This document shows positions 15,670 through 23,061 of a stretch of 23,776 bases of DNA, piece by piece (within the stretch, counting starts at the first letter, position 1; every line of letters begins with the position of its first letter). This stretch comes from a virus. Below the pieces are notes generated by a model, which did not search any database, was not told the DNA's origin, and saw only the letters and a list, made by a program, of their open reading frames with translations. Made by a program: the position numbers and the translations under genes. Where the stretch lies: positions 1-23,776 of the IMG/VR virus record IMGVR_UViG_3300009103_000157; one strand, 5' to 3'.

Positions 15670-16978
15670 TATAACTTTGTTTTTCAATTAAATTTTCTGC
15701 TGTGTAAATTCCTTGTGCACCTGATACTGTAATTCCCCTTGCACTTAAAGCGTCACCTACAAAATGTACATTAGGGAATTTAGTTAAAGATAAATTTTCA
15801 TAATTAACTAATGGTTCAGGTGATAAATATTTTACTTCAGGCATATAAATCCCCCAATCATTACCTAATGTTGGGAATACTTTTTTCATATCCTCAATAA
15901 AATCTTCTATATAAAAAGCGTAATCATCTAATGCTTCATATAATGATAACATACTATTAACTACTTCTACTTTTACATAATCACCTTCAGATGTTTTAGA
16001 TGGTACTCTGTGGCTAGGTGAATAAAATGTACCTTTACCATTTTTTTGTAATTTTTTAACTGCTTCTCTTGACCAATCAAAGGGTTTATCTATACCTCTA
16101 ATTTCCATTAATATGCCAAAATTAGTCATATCATTACGATATGCTTCATCTTTTTTAGCATGACCATTGTAACTATAATCTCCATAGGTATGTTCTGCTG
16201 CTACATAAGCTGCATTATTGTTTGTACAGAATGATCTTAATGAAACTCCTTTATCTTCAAATTTTCTATATAATTTAAAATCATAACTAATATCAATTAA
16301 TTTTTGGAAATGGTGTTGTGGTGCTTCAAATCTAACTCCTATTTGTACTGCTTTGGGTTCGGTTGGTAATTCATATTGTTCTGCTAATTTTTTACCAAAA
16401 TCAATTCCTGATTTGCCTACACCAAATATAAGTGTATCATAACTACCCTCAAGACCCCATGAAGTTGGAGATGTGGCTGATATTATTTGATTTTTAAAAT
16501 CAATATCAGTAACTTTAGTTTCCCATATAAAGTTAACACCCTTTTCAACTAAATAATCATACCAATTTTTTCCTATTTCATGTAAATAATCTGTACCAAC
16601 ATGCCATACAGGAAATAATTTTAAACCAAAATATGGTTTAATAAAATCAGGTTCTGCTTGAGGATCAGAACATTGTACTTCGGATGGGTTAGGATGAAAT
16701 CGTTTAAAGTTATCTATAACTTGGTCAAACAATTCCATTGCTTTTTCATCACCACAGTATTTAGATAATTGACCTCCTACTTCAGTATGGTAAGTTAATT
16801 TACCATCTGACCATCCTCCTGCTCCTAAAAAACCTGTCATTACTTCTTCAGGTTTTCTATTGTATGGGTCTTTACCCATATCGATAATTGTTATTTGTCC
16901 TTTGAAATTGTTGTCTACTAATTTTGTAGCTGCGTTTATTCCTGCTACTCCTGCTCCTACAATTACTACTTTATCCAT
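15635..16978 (-). CDS. FAD-dependent dehydrogenase (COG2509-like), 447 aa
   Basis: This is a flavoprotein of the FAD/NAD(P)-binding Rossmann superfamily. The N-terminus VVIVGAGVAGINAA carries the GxGxxG motif (G8, G10, G13). GFLGAGGWSDGKL (49-61) resembles the G-x-G-G-x-x-SDGKL signature of uncharacterised dehydrogenases of COG2509. The C-terminal NVHFVGDALSARGITVSGAQ (about 403-422) is the second FAD-binding GD motif followed by the G-I-x-x-S/A-x-x-G helix. The protein appears full length and intact, without signal peptide or membrane segment. The substrate is unknown. It starts soon after a strong terminator and heads a unit with an 82-aa unknown, a kinase-like gene, the spanin-like pair and terminase. 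A flavoenzyme here is unusual for T4-like phages and would count as an auxiliary metabolic gene. Confidence 0.85.
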   Translation of the reverse strand: MDKVVIVGAGVAGINAATKLVDNNFKGQITIIDMGKDPYNRKPEEVMTGFLGAGGWSDGKLTYHTEVGGQLSKYCGDEKAMELFDQVIDNFKRFHPNPSEVQCSDPQAEPDFIKPYFGLKLFPVWHVGTDYLHEIGKNWYDYLVEKGVNFIWETKVTDIDFKNQIISATSPTSWGLEGSYDTLIFGVGKSGIDFGKKLAEQYELPTEPKAVQIGVRFEAPQHHFQKLIDISYDFKLYRKFEDKGVSLRSFCTNNNAAYVAAEHTYGDYSYNGHAKKDEAYRNDMTNFGILMEIRGIDKPFDWSREAVKKLQKNGKGTFYSPSHRVPSKTSEGDYVKVEVVNSMLSLYEALDDYAFYIEDFIEDMKKVFPTLGNDWGIYMPEVKYLSPEPLVNYENLSLTKFPNVHFVGDALSARGITVSGAQGIYTAENLIEKQSYNEKSQNTVSSI

Positions 16979-17008
16979 GTTGGTTTAAAATTTATGTTGT
17001 TATATAAT

Positions 17009-17041
17009 AAAAAAAAGTGACCCAACCAAAGGTTGGGCCAC
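17009..17041 (-). terminator. Intrinsic terminator after the AT-hook protein gene
   Basis: The arms 17017-17027 and 17031-17041 form an 11-bp stem with a 3-base loop. On the minus strand it is followed by eight T (plus-strand A at 17009-17016). One pair is A/C on the plus strand but becomes a G-U wobble in minus-strand RNA, which fits selection for termination in the minus direction. Confidence 0.93.
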
Positions 17042-17065
17042 AGCTCCAAATAATTTATTTTAATC

Positions 17066-17084
17066 ACCCGGCTATGAAACGGGT
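17066..17084 (-). other. Small hairpin upstream of the strong terminator
   Basis: A 5-bp stem (acccg at 17066-17070 with cgggt at 17080-17084, 9-base loop) lies between the stop of the 556-aa gene and the strong terminator. It is too short to be convincing alone and might assist termination. Confidence 0.2.
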
Positions 17085-17105
17085 TGAATGTTTATTTTAT
17101 ATTTC

Positions 17106-18776
17106 TTATAGCTTGCTTATCATTGAAAAATCACCTTCTTCTTGGAATAAATTAATAGAAGTTAATCCTGGATCTGCTCCCCCAGGAGGTTGGATTGGTT
17201 TACTAAGTTTTATTTCTAATTCACCGGCTCCTATATTTGTAATAACCCCTGTTAGGTCATTATAATATTCCATTTCATCTTCAAATTCAAATTCCATCAT
17301 TTTTTCCGGGTTGAATTTTACTCTATCCCCTTCTTTATATTCTGAAGAATGGTCTTCTTTCAAACTATTAATAGCATACAACGATTTAATACCTGCCAAT
17401 TGTTGAAATCTTTCTGTTAGTAATCCTTTTTTAGATTTTTTAGACTTGTTTTCAGCTAAATTTTCTGCATCCCATTTATCATAATCTTCATCAGTAAAGT
17501 CATCATCATATTCAATTTTTTCTTCATCTCCAGGGAATACAACTTCGCCTGGTTCGAACATAAATTCCCAATATTTTTCAATACCTTTCATATTAGGAAA
17601 ATTAACAAAAATCCTATCATTGAATTTATCAACTTCCTTGACAGTGCCTTTCATATTTGGAGTGGGATAATCTATCTTTGAATGTGGTCCTTTTCTTGGC
17701 TTTGGTTCTGTTTTTTTATTAATCTCTATTCTTTCACCTCCTTTAACTACTATTACTTCATCACCTATTGCATAATCAGTAATTTCGTATTTTACATCTC
17801 CAAACCCATAATTGTCTTCAGGGTCTCTAAATCCTTCTTGTAATGTACTTTTAAACTTGGCAAATTCAGCTTTATATGTGTCCATGTCTAAAACTTTGTT
17901 AGTATCACTAATAATACCCATCGCTTTCATTTGATCCATAAAAGCTTTTACTTTCTGTTTTTTAGGATCTTGAGCTTGTGCTTGTGCTTGAGTAGCTTGT
18001 TGTACTACTGGATCATCGTCTGGTGCTAATTCTGGTGCCATTTCTGGAGCATCAAATTCGTCTTCTGGTTTTGGTGCAGCGGGTCTGCCTCTTCTTTTAG
18101 GTTCGGCTGATGTGTCAGGTTCAGCTGATTTTTTAAGATCTTCAGCATAATCAATATATCCTTTATCTCTCATTTTAGCTAAAATAGCATTTACAGGTTG
18201 AACTTTATCAAACCTTCCAATCGCTGAAACTATGTCTTGTGAAGTAAATGTACCTTGTCCTAAAACATCTAACATATTTGTAATGTCTTCTTCTGTGAAT
18301 TCTTTGGCTTTTCTTCCTCTACCACCAGCACCCATTGTTTTAGCTTTAATTCTGTCGTTTACTCTTTGTAAAAATGAACCCGCGTTTGTAAGTCTGTCTG
18401 TAAGTTTGTATGATTGGGCTTTTCGAGCCATTTCATCTAGATCAAAAAACTCACGTAAAGAAAGTGTTTCTTCTTCTAAATCTGCTTCTTCCATTGTGAT
18501 GATTAGATCTGCAAGTTCGTCTGCGTCTGAATCCCCACCCATATCCATTTCTTCAACGTTTTGGAAATGGTCGTCTGCGTCTGAAGAAACCCCTGTTGGG
18601 TCATTTCCAGTGTCACTAATATCTGAGGCTGGTTTTAAAAGTTCGTTGAAAGCTCCCCCCATTTTTGGGTCTTCTAAAGCGTCTTCTAAATCTTCAGTAC
18701 CCGGGTCTACTGTGTCTTCATCTACCATATTTGATAGTGCTTCTTTAACTAGTTGTTTTAATTTTTTATTGTCCAT
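17106..18776 (-). CDS. Tagged AT-hook protein with winged-helix-like and SH3-like parts, 556 aa
   Basis: I do not recognise this as a named family. The N-terminus MDNKKLKQLVKEALSNM is a tag-like helix sharing KQLVKEA with the capsid propeptide end. An acidic stretch (18-105) follows, then residues 160-217 (EEDITNMLDVLGQGTFTSQD to MRDKGYIDY), which read like a winged helix. PKRRGRPAA at 226-234 is a canonical AT-hook for minor-groove DNA binding. Residues 333-414 and 478-527 (YAIGDEVIVV, YKEGDRVKF) look like small SH3-type barrels. GLLTERFQQLAGI (451-463) separates them; it contains an L-T-E site like that of T4 gp23 and resembles the scaffold C-terminus. A DNA-binding internal head protein is my inference. 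The gene ends at a strong terminator. Confidence 0.75.
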   Translation of the reverse strand: MDNKKLKQLVKEALSNMVDEDTVDPGTEDLEDALEDPKMGGAFNELLKPASDISDTGNDPTGVSSDADDHFQNVEEMDMGGDSDADELADLIITMEEADLEEETLSLREFFDLDEMARKAQSYKLTDRLTNAGSFLQRVNDRIKAKTMGAGGRGRKAKEFTEEDITNMLDVLGQGTFTSQDIVSAIGRFDKVQPVNAILAKMRDKGYIDYAEDLKKSAEPDTSAEPKRRGRPAAPKPEDEFDAPEMAPELAPDDDPVVQQATQAQAQAQDPKKQKVKAFMDQMKAMGIISDTNKVLDMDTYKAEFAKFKSTLQEGFRDPEDNYGFGDVKYEITDYAIGDEVIVVKGGERIEINKKTEPKPRKGPHSKIDYPTPNMKGTVKEVDKFNDRIFVNFPNMKGIEKYWEFMFEPGEVVFPGDEEKIEYDDDFTDEDYDKWDAENLAENKSKKSKKGLLTERFQQLAGIKSLYAINSLKEDHSSEYKEGDRVKFNPEKMMEFEFEDEMEYYNDLTGVITNIGAGELEIKLSKPIQPPGGADPGLTSINLFQEEGDFSMISKL

Positions 18777-18778
18777 GT

Positions 18779-18788
18779 TTATAAATAT
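18779..18788 (-). promoter_or_regulatory. AT-box ATATTTATAA two bases before the AT-hook gene start
   Basis: An exact decamer between the stop of the 437-aa gene and the ATG at 18776. Only two bases separate it from the start codon. This is hard to reconcile with a classical -10 box for this start and argues for a leader or translation element, or an unusual start. Confidence 0.5.
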
Positions 18789-18790
18789 AG

Positions 18791-20104
18791 TTAATGAAAA
18801 GTTACCATAACAAATTCATTAATTTCTTCCGATATGGTTTCTTCGAGGTAATCACTTTTAAATCCTATTCTGGGTCTTAAGTTATTGTAAGCTACTTTTT
18901 CAAATTTGGCTCCCCCCTTCTTTAAACCCTTAACTATGTCCATAGGTTCCCCCTCGGCATAAATATATGTCCCATCACCACCACCAGCCCCAATATCGTG
19001 GACCATAAAATATTCAAACCCCTCTAATGCTATATATCTAACTACATTAAGGTAGGCTATAGTTTTGTGGATTGAGTCACTGTCTGAAAGATTTATGCTA
19101 TCAAATACTGTATCGAAGTGGGGGGATGCTAACTCTCCCCCTATGAGTAGGAATTCTTTAAAAGCATCCTTAAAATCCCCCTTATCAGTGGTGTTTTGGT
19201 AAGCGGCTGCGACAGCTTCCGGAAATTGATTTAATGTCGATATAGTTTCAATCTCCTTCCCATCTTTATCTTTTATTATATATTTAGAGATGTTTCCTCT
19301 TTTGTTAGCTTCTAAAAAGAGCCCAAAAGCTTCTAAGGGCTTCCAATATTTGAGGGTTTTGGTTCTTTTAAATATAACATCGGGAGTGGAACCTAAACTG
19401 GCCCCATTTCCTTTAATTTCAAATTCTTTTACATTAAGGGATAAATCTCCCTTTGCAGGCCTCATTTTTCCCGTAGGGTTTCCTTCTCTATCCTTTTCAG
19501 GCATAGGGACGGGAGCCTCAATATTTTTAAATATTAAAGCCATACCTAATTCTCCCATTCCTACTCCTCTACCTTTATCGTCAGTTGAAGTGTGTCTAAG
19601 TATGTTAGTTACTAAGGATTTAGGGACTTTATCCGTGGGGACTGCAGTGTATAGGTTTCCTGTGTTGTCTTTAGGGAAGTTGATTTGTTCTTTTGGGTTA
19701 TCTAAATATTTTATAAATTTCTTTTGCTGTTCTGGGCCCAACATTTCAATTACATCTTGTATTTCTTTAGCGTATCTTTTAAGAGTGTTTGCTTTGAATT
19801 TTTTATTTCCTAAGGTCTTTAAAATAGGTTTGTAAGAAGAAAAATTCGATATTCTGTTGTATAATATCCTTAAAGCATTGTCTGACATATCATCTATACC
19901 AACCCCCTTTAATAGCTTAAGTAATAATTCTTTAGTTATTTTTTCAGGTAATTGAGTGTCTTTGGTTTCAGGTTCTGGTTCTTCTTCAGTTAAAAGAGAA
20001 ACCATCTCAAACAGCCTTTTTTTATCCTCTTCACTATTAATGTCAGGATATCCTTTAGGAAATTTATAAGATATACTTTGTAAAAACTTATCCAATTCGT
20101 CCAT
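18791..20104 (-). CDS. Unknown protein with a PD-(D/E)XK-like pattern, 437 aa
   Basis: The protein opens MDELDKFLQSISYKFPKGYP and has a helical first half of about 150 residues. The middle contains GRGVGMGELGMALIF (Glu185), then KGDLSLNVKEFEIKGNGA. The order helix with Glu, then Gly-Asp (D220), then E-I-K (E229, K231) followed by a Gly-rich turn and a charged helix is the core pattern of the PD-(D/E)XK nuclease fold. I therefore suggest a nuclease-like protein, possibly active or possibly only a fold relative. A later GAGGGDGTYIYAEGEPMDIV segment is Gly-rich. It lacks the N-terminal tag helix seen in its neighbours. The start overlaps the metallopeptidase gene by 17 bases. Confidence 0.7.
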   Translation of the reverse strand: MDELDKFLQSISYKFPKGYPDINSEEDKKRLFEMVSLLTEEEPEPETKDTQLPEKITKELLLKLLKGVGIDDMSDNALRILYNRISNFSSYKPILKTLGNKKFKANTLKRYAKEIQDVIEMLGPEQQKKFIKYLDNPKEQINFPKDNTGNLYTAVPTDKVPKSLVTNILRHTSTDDKGRGVGMGELGMALIFKNIEAPVPMPEKDREGNPTGKMRPAKGDLSLNVKEFEIKGNGASLGSTPDVIFKRTKTLKYWKPLEAFGLFLEANKRGNISKYIIKDKDGKEIETISTLNQFPEAVAAAYQNTTDKGDFKDAFKEFLLIGGELASPHFDTVFDSINLSDSDSIHKTIAYLNVVRYIALEGFEYFMVHDIGAGGGDGTYIYAEGEPMDIVKGLKKGGAKFEKVAYNNLRPRIGFKSDYLEETISEEINEFVMVTFH

Positions 20105-20483
20105 TGTCTTTTTTATTTTTAATATTATCTTCCCAATCTCTTAACATCATATTACCTTTTAAATACGCTTCCATTTCCATTTTTCTCATATGTCCATCTT
20201 CTTGAGCATATCCTGGAGGTGTTTCTCTATCTCCTAAATCACCTCGTTCGTGTTGATGGTGATGTACTAACTCATGAGCTAAAGACCTAAGAATATCCTT
20301 AGGGTGTCTATTTGTTCTGTAAACCACAACCAAACTTTCCTGAGGAGAATAGTAGGCTGTTTTTCCAAGAAGGTTTTGAGAGTTTTCTTCATCGTCTCTA
20401 AGTTTTACTTGAGGTAATTTATCAAATTTGAGCTCTTTGTGGATCTCTTTGACTAAGGATTGTATGGCTTCGGTTAGATCCAT
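20088..20483 (-). CDS. Zinc metallopeptidase (HExxH), 131 aa, with tag-like N-terminus
   Basis: The zinc-binding signature HELVHHHQHE occurs around residues 70-79 (HExxH), preceded by HPKDILRSLA. The later KMEMEAYLKGN would supply a Glu as third ligand on a following helix, as in gluzincins. GKTAYYSPQESLVVVYRTNR forms the expected preceding beta strands. It is short, close to a minimal catalytic domain. The N-terminus MDLTEAIQSLVKEIHKELKF carries an LVKE helix like its neighbours and the capsid propeptide. The start overlaps the stop of the 340-aa gene (TAATG). A role in processing head or host proteins is plausible; the substrate is unknown. Confidence 0.85.
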   Translation of the reverse strand: MDLTEAIQSLVKEIHKELKFDKLPQVKLRDDEENSQNLLGKTAYYSPQESLVVVYRTNRHPKDILRSLAHELVHHHQHERGDLGDRETPPGYAQEDGHMRKMEMEAYLKGNMMLRDWEDNIKNKKDNGRIG

Positions 20484-21505
20484 TATGCTTCTGCTTCCGG
20501 TTCTTCAACTGGCTCCTCTTCGGCTGCCGGTTCTTCTTCAGCGGGTACTTCTTCTTCAGCCCCCATATCTTCTTCACCTTCTTCTCCCGGAGCATCTACA
20601 GGACCCATTAATAAATCATTAATCATATCTTGTGCTTCAGGTAAATTTCTATCATCTGATAAATCTATTTCATTTGCCCCTATTGTTAATAATAATCCAG
20701 TTTCATCAAAATACAGTAAAAAGCTATTTCCGTTTGTTAATACTACTTTTAGTGATTTTGGAGTCGAGTCCATAAAATTAACAAAATCAACGTACCTATC
20801 TATAGGCGTTAATCCTAATCTTTCTAAAGTTTGTTCTGCTTCTCGGGGAATAAATTCGGGTTTGTAGTGGTTTGGAACGAAAGCATCGTCTTCTTGGCCT
20901 TCTTCTTCATCTGCTTCGAGGAGGGACGGAATCATTTCTTTTATGTATTCCTCAAGTTTTTTTTTGGATTCTTTTACATTACCAATCTCTGCCTTTTTTT
21001 CTATCTTATTCTTGTCTATAGCTTTTTGTCTGGCTTTTAATGCTTGTGTCTCTAAGTCACCCGCTTCTATATCTTTTTGTGCTGCTTTTTTTTCTAAATC
21101 ATCGGCTATTTTATCTTCAGCTTCTCCCTCTCTTAACTTGTCTTCTTTTTCTTTAGCTTCTTTATCAAGTGCATCAGCAACTATTTTTGCTTCTAAAGCT
21201 CCTTTTTTCGCTTTTGTAACATCGTCTTCAGTGATTTCGTCTTCTTTGATCTCTTTTTGTTTCTTTTGAATAACTTTCTTAAACTCTTTAGACTTAGATC
21301 CGTCCTTTAAATTTTTAAGAACGTTTTTTAAAGACAAATCATCTTGGTCGTCTGTATCTTCAATAGCGGATTTCATTCTTTCTTTCCAAGCACTAGCTAA
21401 ATCACCTTTTTGTACTCTACCGTCTTTATCTTTATAGTATCCATATTTAGATTCTAAAATGGTCTTTAATTGTTTTCTGATGTGTTCTCTGAGTTGTCTG
21501 CTCAT
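20483..21505 (-). CDS. Tagged, highly charged coiled-coil protein, 340 aa
   Basis: No family is recognised. It begins MSRQLREHIRKQLKTILES, the LRxxIR tag helix. Residues about 70-185 are a Lys/Glu/Ala-rich coiled coil. KKLEEYIKEMIPSLLEADEE (182-201) is a second helix of tag type. Residues about 205-300 are a small globular region (RYVDFVNFMDSTPKSLKVVL, then LTIGANEIDL). The last 40 residues are an acidic Glu/Ala/Pro tail (EEEPAAEEEP and similar). This composition recalls prohead core or internal proteins. It is coupled to the metallopeptidase by a TAATG overlap. Confidence 0.75.
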   Translation of the reverse strand: MSRQLREHIRKQLKTILESKYGYYKDKDGRVQKGDLASAWKERMKSAIEDTDDQDDLSLKNVLKNLKDGSKSKEFKKVIQKKQKEIKEDEITEDDVTKAKKGALEAKIVADALDKEAKEKEDKLREGEAEDKIADDLEKKAAQKDIEAGDLETQALKARQKAIDKNKIEKKAEIGNVKESKKKLEEYIKEMIPSLLEADEEEGQEDDAFVPNHYKPEFIPREAEQTLERLGLTPIDRYVDFVNFMDSTPKSLKVVLTNGNSFLLYFDETGLLLTIGANEIDLSDDRNLPEAQDMINDLLMGPVDAPGEEGEEDMGAEEEVPAEEEPAAEEEPVEEPEAEA

Positions 21506-21516
21506 AATGTATTTTG

Positions 21517-21526
21517 TTATAAATAT
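21517..21526 (-). promoter_or_regulatory. AT-box ATATTTATAA upstream of the 340-aa gene
   Basis: An exact decamer in the 45-base gap between the 470-aa gene stop and the ATG at 21505, 11 bases before the start, followed by CAAAA. Confidence 0.55.
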
Positions 21527-21550
21527 TAATCTGTTCTAAAAGAATAAAAT

Positions 21551-22963
21551 TTAGGTTTTTAGTTTCTGTTTGTAATTGTCAATGTCTTTATCTAATTGAT
21601 GGATTTGGCTTTTTTTCCTACTCCATATGTCTCTAAAGTTGTCTATTTTATTTCCGTAGGATTTGTCTTTGTTTCCTGGTTTAAATGTTTTTCTATGGGC
21701 TTTGAGGTCTGTTTCAATTTTTCTTAACTCTTTTTTGAGTTTTTCCATTTCCTTTTTAGCCTTTTCTAACTTAGGGCCATATTCCATCGATTTTATATTC
21801 TCTTTAATTAACGATTTGATATTTTCTCTAAGTGTTTTTTCCTCACATCCACCACAACCACAGCTACAACTTTTAGCTTCATTAATAGGTAGTTTTCTTT
21901 TAGCTATGGCAGTTAAAGCACTTCTTAATTGTCTTTTCATGTTTCCTGCTTCCCAATCTCCTTCACCATCTTCTTTCCAAAAAAACATATATTTTCTATC
22001 ATCACCTTCTCCTGCTATTTTAATTTTAAATTCGCTGTTTTTTAGTTTTTCAAATGGATATTTTGATTTTTTCCAATCATCTTTTGTTACTGTGTATTCA
22101 GTTTTACCTTCATTTAAAGCATATCCTCTAGGGTTGCTTAATCTCCCTTTAGGACGTCTTTGAAACCCGGTTGCGGCTGCTTTATCATATCGTTTTCTGA
22201 TAAGTTCAGGGTCATTATATTTATTTATCCTGTGTCCTATAGCAATACCGTGAGACCAAGGACTACCTTTTATATATTGTTTAAGCGCTTCTTTTATGTA
22301 GGATTTTAGTGATGATATTTCGTCCAATTCTTCTTCTAAACCTCCTGGAGTGTTTCTACGTTTTCTTCCTGTTACAGCATCGTATTTGTATCCACAAGTG
22401 CCTTCAAGTTGTGAAATATCTTCTGGACGAGTTGACATATCACCTACATCCACTCCTATATCGTCTTGAGAAGCTGAGAGTTCAAATTCATCGTCCCTTT
22501 TTGGCCCTCCTGCTTCTTCAAGAGTTCCATCAGATATTCTTTTTAAGACTTCTTTTTTAATATCATTGAGAATTTTTATTGCTTTTCCGCGGGTAATTTT
22601 CTTATGATCATGATCTACAAAAACATGACTATCTATATTTCCTTGATTGGTGTCAACTGAAAAGGAACCTAAAACATGACCTCCTCTAGCTAATTTTGGA
22701 TCCCATACATAAAACTTTCTACCATGTTCTCCCCACCTGTCAGGAGGACCTGCCCAAAACCCCTCAACTCTACGTCCATTTATTTTATCATCAAAGAAAG
22801 CATTAGATGATTTTGTTCCCCCTTTATGATAAATTAATTGTTCTTCATCGTCTCCTGCTCTTTTAATTTTATCATCATCACTTTGAAGGTTTCCTTGAGA
22901 ATCTACATACATTGCTTCTTCTATTGCTTGTTTAATATATTTTTCAAGTTGGCTTCTTTTCAT
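21551..22963 (-). CDS. Tagged multi-segment protein with a Cys cluster and coiled coil, 470 aa
   Basis: The family is not recognised. It begins MKRSQLEKYIKQAIEEAM, a tag-type helix. Residues about 40-150 form a globular region containing RRVEGFWAGPPDRWGEHGRK and FYVWDPKLARGGHVLG. Similar helices recur inside: LKSYIKEALKQYIKG (219-233) and TLRENIKSLIKENIKSM (377-393). Between them is a basic region, then KYMFFWKEDGEGDWEAG. Residues 366-373 hold four close cysteines (CSCGCGGC), a possible metal site. The C-terminus (395-470) is a Lys/Glu coiled coil. The start is one of the few with a Shine-Dalgarno-like AAGGA, four bases before the ATG. Confidence 0.75.
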   Translation of the reverse strand: MKRSQLEKYIKQAIEEAMYVDSQGNLQSDDDKIKRAGDDEEQLIYHKGGTKSSNAFFDDKINGRRVEGFWAGPPDRWGEHGRKFYVWDPKLARGGHVLGSFSVDTNQGNIDSHVFVDHDHKKITRGKAIKILNDIKKEVLKRISDGTLEEAGGPKRDDEFELSASQDDIGVDVGDMSTRPEDISQLEGTCGYKYDAVTGRKRRNTPGGLEEELDEISSLKSYIKEALKQYIKGSPWSHGIAIGHRINKYNDPELIRKRYDKAAATGFQRRPKGRLSNPRGYALNEGKTEYTVTKDDWKKSKYPFEKLKNSEFKIKIAGEGDDRKYMFFWKEDGEGDWEAGNMKRQLRSALTAIAKRKLPINEAKSCSCGCGGCEEKTLRENIKSLIKENIKSMEYGPKLEKAKKEMEKLKKELRKIETDLKAHRKTFKPGNKDKSYGNKIDNFRDIWSRKKSQIHQLDKDIDNYKQKLKT

Positions 22964-23061
22964 TTTCCTTGTTTTTTTTCTAAATGTCTATATAGTTTCC
23001 AAAACCCCCAAGCGAGACATAAAATTTGTATTTCCAATATGATATCTGCATCAAAATCCAA
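22960..23061 (-). CDS. Possible small membrane protein, 33 aa
   Basis: In the gap between the 173-aa and 470-aa genes, one minus-strand frame stays open and ends in a TGA overlapping the next ATG (ATGA). The peptide has a hydrophobic segment, IQILCLAWGFWKLYR, followed by a charged HLEKKQGK end, like a tiny membrane-anchored protein. The start is uncertain: there is no ATG, only TTG at 23061 or at an internal codon, and no Shine-Dalgarno sequence. A competing ATG frame directly after the previous stop encodes 23 residues without obvious features. It is reported because it fills an otherwise non-coding gap. Confidence 0.3.
   Translation of the reverse strand: MDFDADIILEIQILCLAWGFWKLYRHLEKKQGK

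Noticed and set aside
15670-15687. TTG start adding six residues to the 82-aa protein
   Set aside because: It would deepen the overlap with the FAD gene, and the ATG at 15669 gives a sensible start.
15831-15840. ATATTTATCA inside the FAD dehydrogenase gene
   Set aside because: A one-mismatch copy of the junction element within coding sequence with no start codon nearby. Counted as background.
18958-18966. ATATTTATG inside the 437-aa gene
   Set aside because: It encodes Tyr-Ile-Tyr-Ala in frame, far from any start codon, and matches the element only partly.
19290-19835. Plus-strand open frame of 181 aa
   Set aside because: It lies entirely opposite the 437-aa gene, is Ser/Phe/Leu-rich as antisense frames of Lys/Glu-rich genes are, and every real gene here is on the minus strand.
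21663-22163. Plus-strand open frame of 166 aa with hydrophobic stretches
   Set aside because: Antisense of the coiled-coil and basic parts of the 470-aa gene. The hydrophobic residues come from complemented Lys and Glu codons.
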